Assembly: GCA_019114885.1 (NCBI GenBank)
Contig: DXEQ01000064.1
Location: forward strand, 1 to 5,734
From: Candidatus Anaerobutyricum stercoripullorum
GTDB lineage: Bacteria; Bacillota; Clostridia; Lachnospirales; Lachnospiraceae
Direction of reading: 5' to 3'
Length of the DNA stretch: 5,734 bases
The first letter of the stretch is position 1. Each line of letters begins with the position of its first letter. Shown piece after piece: positions 5,010 to 5,734 of the stretch. A program made the position numbers and the translations under genes. The notes beneath the pieces are model-generated. The model saw only the letters and a list, made by a program, of their open reading frames with translations, was not told the DNA's origin and made no database searches.

Positions 5010-5734
5010 TCAGGAGCGAAGCAGTGCCTGATAGACGTCACGTTTGCTGACGCCTCTGTCCTTTGCCACCCGCTTCATCGCTTCCTTCCGGTCCACTCCC
5101 TGTGAAAGATACAGGTCCATGTGATCTTCCAGAGACATCTCCTGCCATTTTACCTGTTCTTCTTCTCTCAACTCCTGCCGGCTCTTTCCCTCAAACACGA
5201 GCACGTACTCTCCCCGGGGTTCATGTTCCTCATAAAAGGCAATGATCTCATCCAGAGTTCCCGGCGTCGCCTCCTCATGTTTTTTGGTCAGTTCTCGGCA
5301 CACCGTCATTTTCCGGTTGCCCAGATACTGCCGGCACTCCCTGAGCGTCTTTCTTAAATGATGGGGCGCCTCATAGAGAATGATGGTCCTCGTCTCATTT
5401 TTTAACTCCGTCAGGATGGCTTCCCTTTCTTTCTTATCATAGGGAAGAAATGCTTCAAAGGCAAAACGCCGGGTCGGCAGCCCCGACAGAGTGAGCGCCG
5501 TGATACAGGCGCAGGCTCCCGGCAGGGAAGTGACCGGCACGCCGGCCTCCATACACTGCCGGACCAGTTCTTCTCCCGGATCGGAGATTCCCGGCGTCCC
5601 GGCGTCTGTGATCAGCGCCACATTCATGCCCTCTTTCATCTTCTCCACCAGAAAAGCAGCCTTCTCTATTTTATTATATTCATGATAGCTCGTCATTTTC
5701 GTCCGGATCTCAAAATGATTCAGCAGCCGGATAC
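5010..5734 (-). CDS. rsmI: 16S rRNA (cytidine-1402 2'-O)-methyltransferase RsmI, 5' end cut by the window
   Basis: RsmI uses S-adenosylmethionine to methylate the ribose of C1402 in the ribosomal decoding centre. The frame runs to the right edge of the window. The first visible residues, IRLLNHFEIRTKMTSYHEYN, are internal RsmI sequence, so the ATG at 5696 is not the start. About 240 residues are visible, and some 40-45 N-terminal residues should lie beyond 5734. Landmarks are the SAM-binding VALITDAGTPGISDPGEELV (DAGTPG at visible residues 43-48), LPGACACITALTLSGLPTRRFAFEAFLP, YEAPHHL, the GEYVLVFEG strand and the C-terminal KEAMKRVAKDRGVSKRDVYQALL segment, all typical of the family. Oddity: a Cys-rich GACAC where homologues often have GPSA. 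It is upstream of alr on the same strand with an 88-base gap and no visible terminator. Confidence 0.95.
   Translation of the reverse strand, partial: IRLLNHFEIRTKMTSYHEYNKIEKAAFLVEKMKEGMNVALITDAGTPGISDPGEELVRQCMEAGVPVTSLPGACACITALTLSGLPTRRFAFEAFLPYDKKEREAILTELKNETRTIILYEAPHHLRKTLRECRQYLGNRKMTVCRELTKKHEEATPGTLDEIIAFYEEHEPRGEYVLVFEGKSRQELREEEQVKWQEMSLEDHMDLYLSQGVDRKEAMKRVAKDRGVSKRDVYQALLRS

Noticed and set aside
4922..5041. Longer alanine racemase frame from 5041 or 4951
   Set aside because: The extra residues match nothing in the family, overlap rsmI or the candidate -10 element, and ATG 4921 has a good ribosome site.
1..5734. Mobile elements, CRISPR arrays, tRNA or rRNA genes, phage or defence genes
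   Set aside because: I looked on both strands and found no transposase, spaced direct repeats, tRNA-like folds or defence domains. The XRE gene alone does not indicate a phage or toxin-antitoxin system.

Overview
The window looks like a chromosomal segment of a spore-forming Firmicute, most likely an anaerobic gut clostridium of the Lachnospiraceae type. The evidence is a spmA-spmB spore maturation pair, clostridial-style AGGAGG ribosome binding sites, a consensus sigma-A promoter, AT-rich spacers between moderately GC-balanced genes, and the protein sequences themselves. The family-level placement is an inference from protein style, not a search result.

Layout, left to right. Positions 1-26 hold a strong hairpin, probably a terminator of a gene outside the window. 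A small XRE-type DNA-binding regulator (81-401, + strand) follows. It ends in an 18-bp tandem duplication that spans its stop codon. Convergent to it is a two-gene unit on the - strand, spmA (962-1579) then spmB (438-965). The two overlap by ATGA, and the spmB Shine-Dalgarno sequence lies inside the spmA tail. No dacB gene is next to the pair. Divergent from spmA is a MATE-family efflux pump (1802-3139, + strand). It is driven by a perfect TTGACA-17-TATAAT promoter at 1676-1704. The roughly 90-nt leader between promoter and start contains a hairpin, a T7 tract and a possible short leader peptide. The pump gene ends in a hairpin shared with the convergent - strand genes.

The right half is on the - strand, transcribed right to left: rsmI (cut by the window edge), alr (alanine racemase, 3767-4921) and a cytidylate-kinase-like gene (3177-3770). 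alr and the kinase overlap by ATGA and are probably one operon. A candidate extended -10 promoter and two abutting perfect palindromes lie between rsmI and alr.

Functionally this is a mix of housekeeping genes (16S rRNA methylation, D-alanine for cell wall), sporulation (spore core dehydration), transport and regulation. No mobile element, phage gene, CRISPR array, tRNA, rRNA or obviously new multi-gene system is visible. The best candidates for undescribed biology are regulatory: the pump leader (possible attenuation by a leader peptide) and the palindrome pair upstream of alr. The divergent motifs in SpmA and SpmB are a weaker lead.
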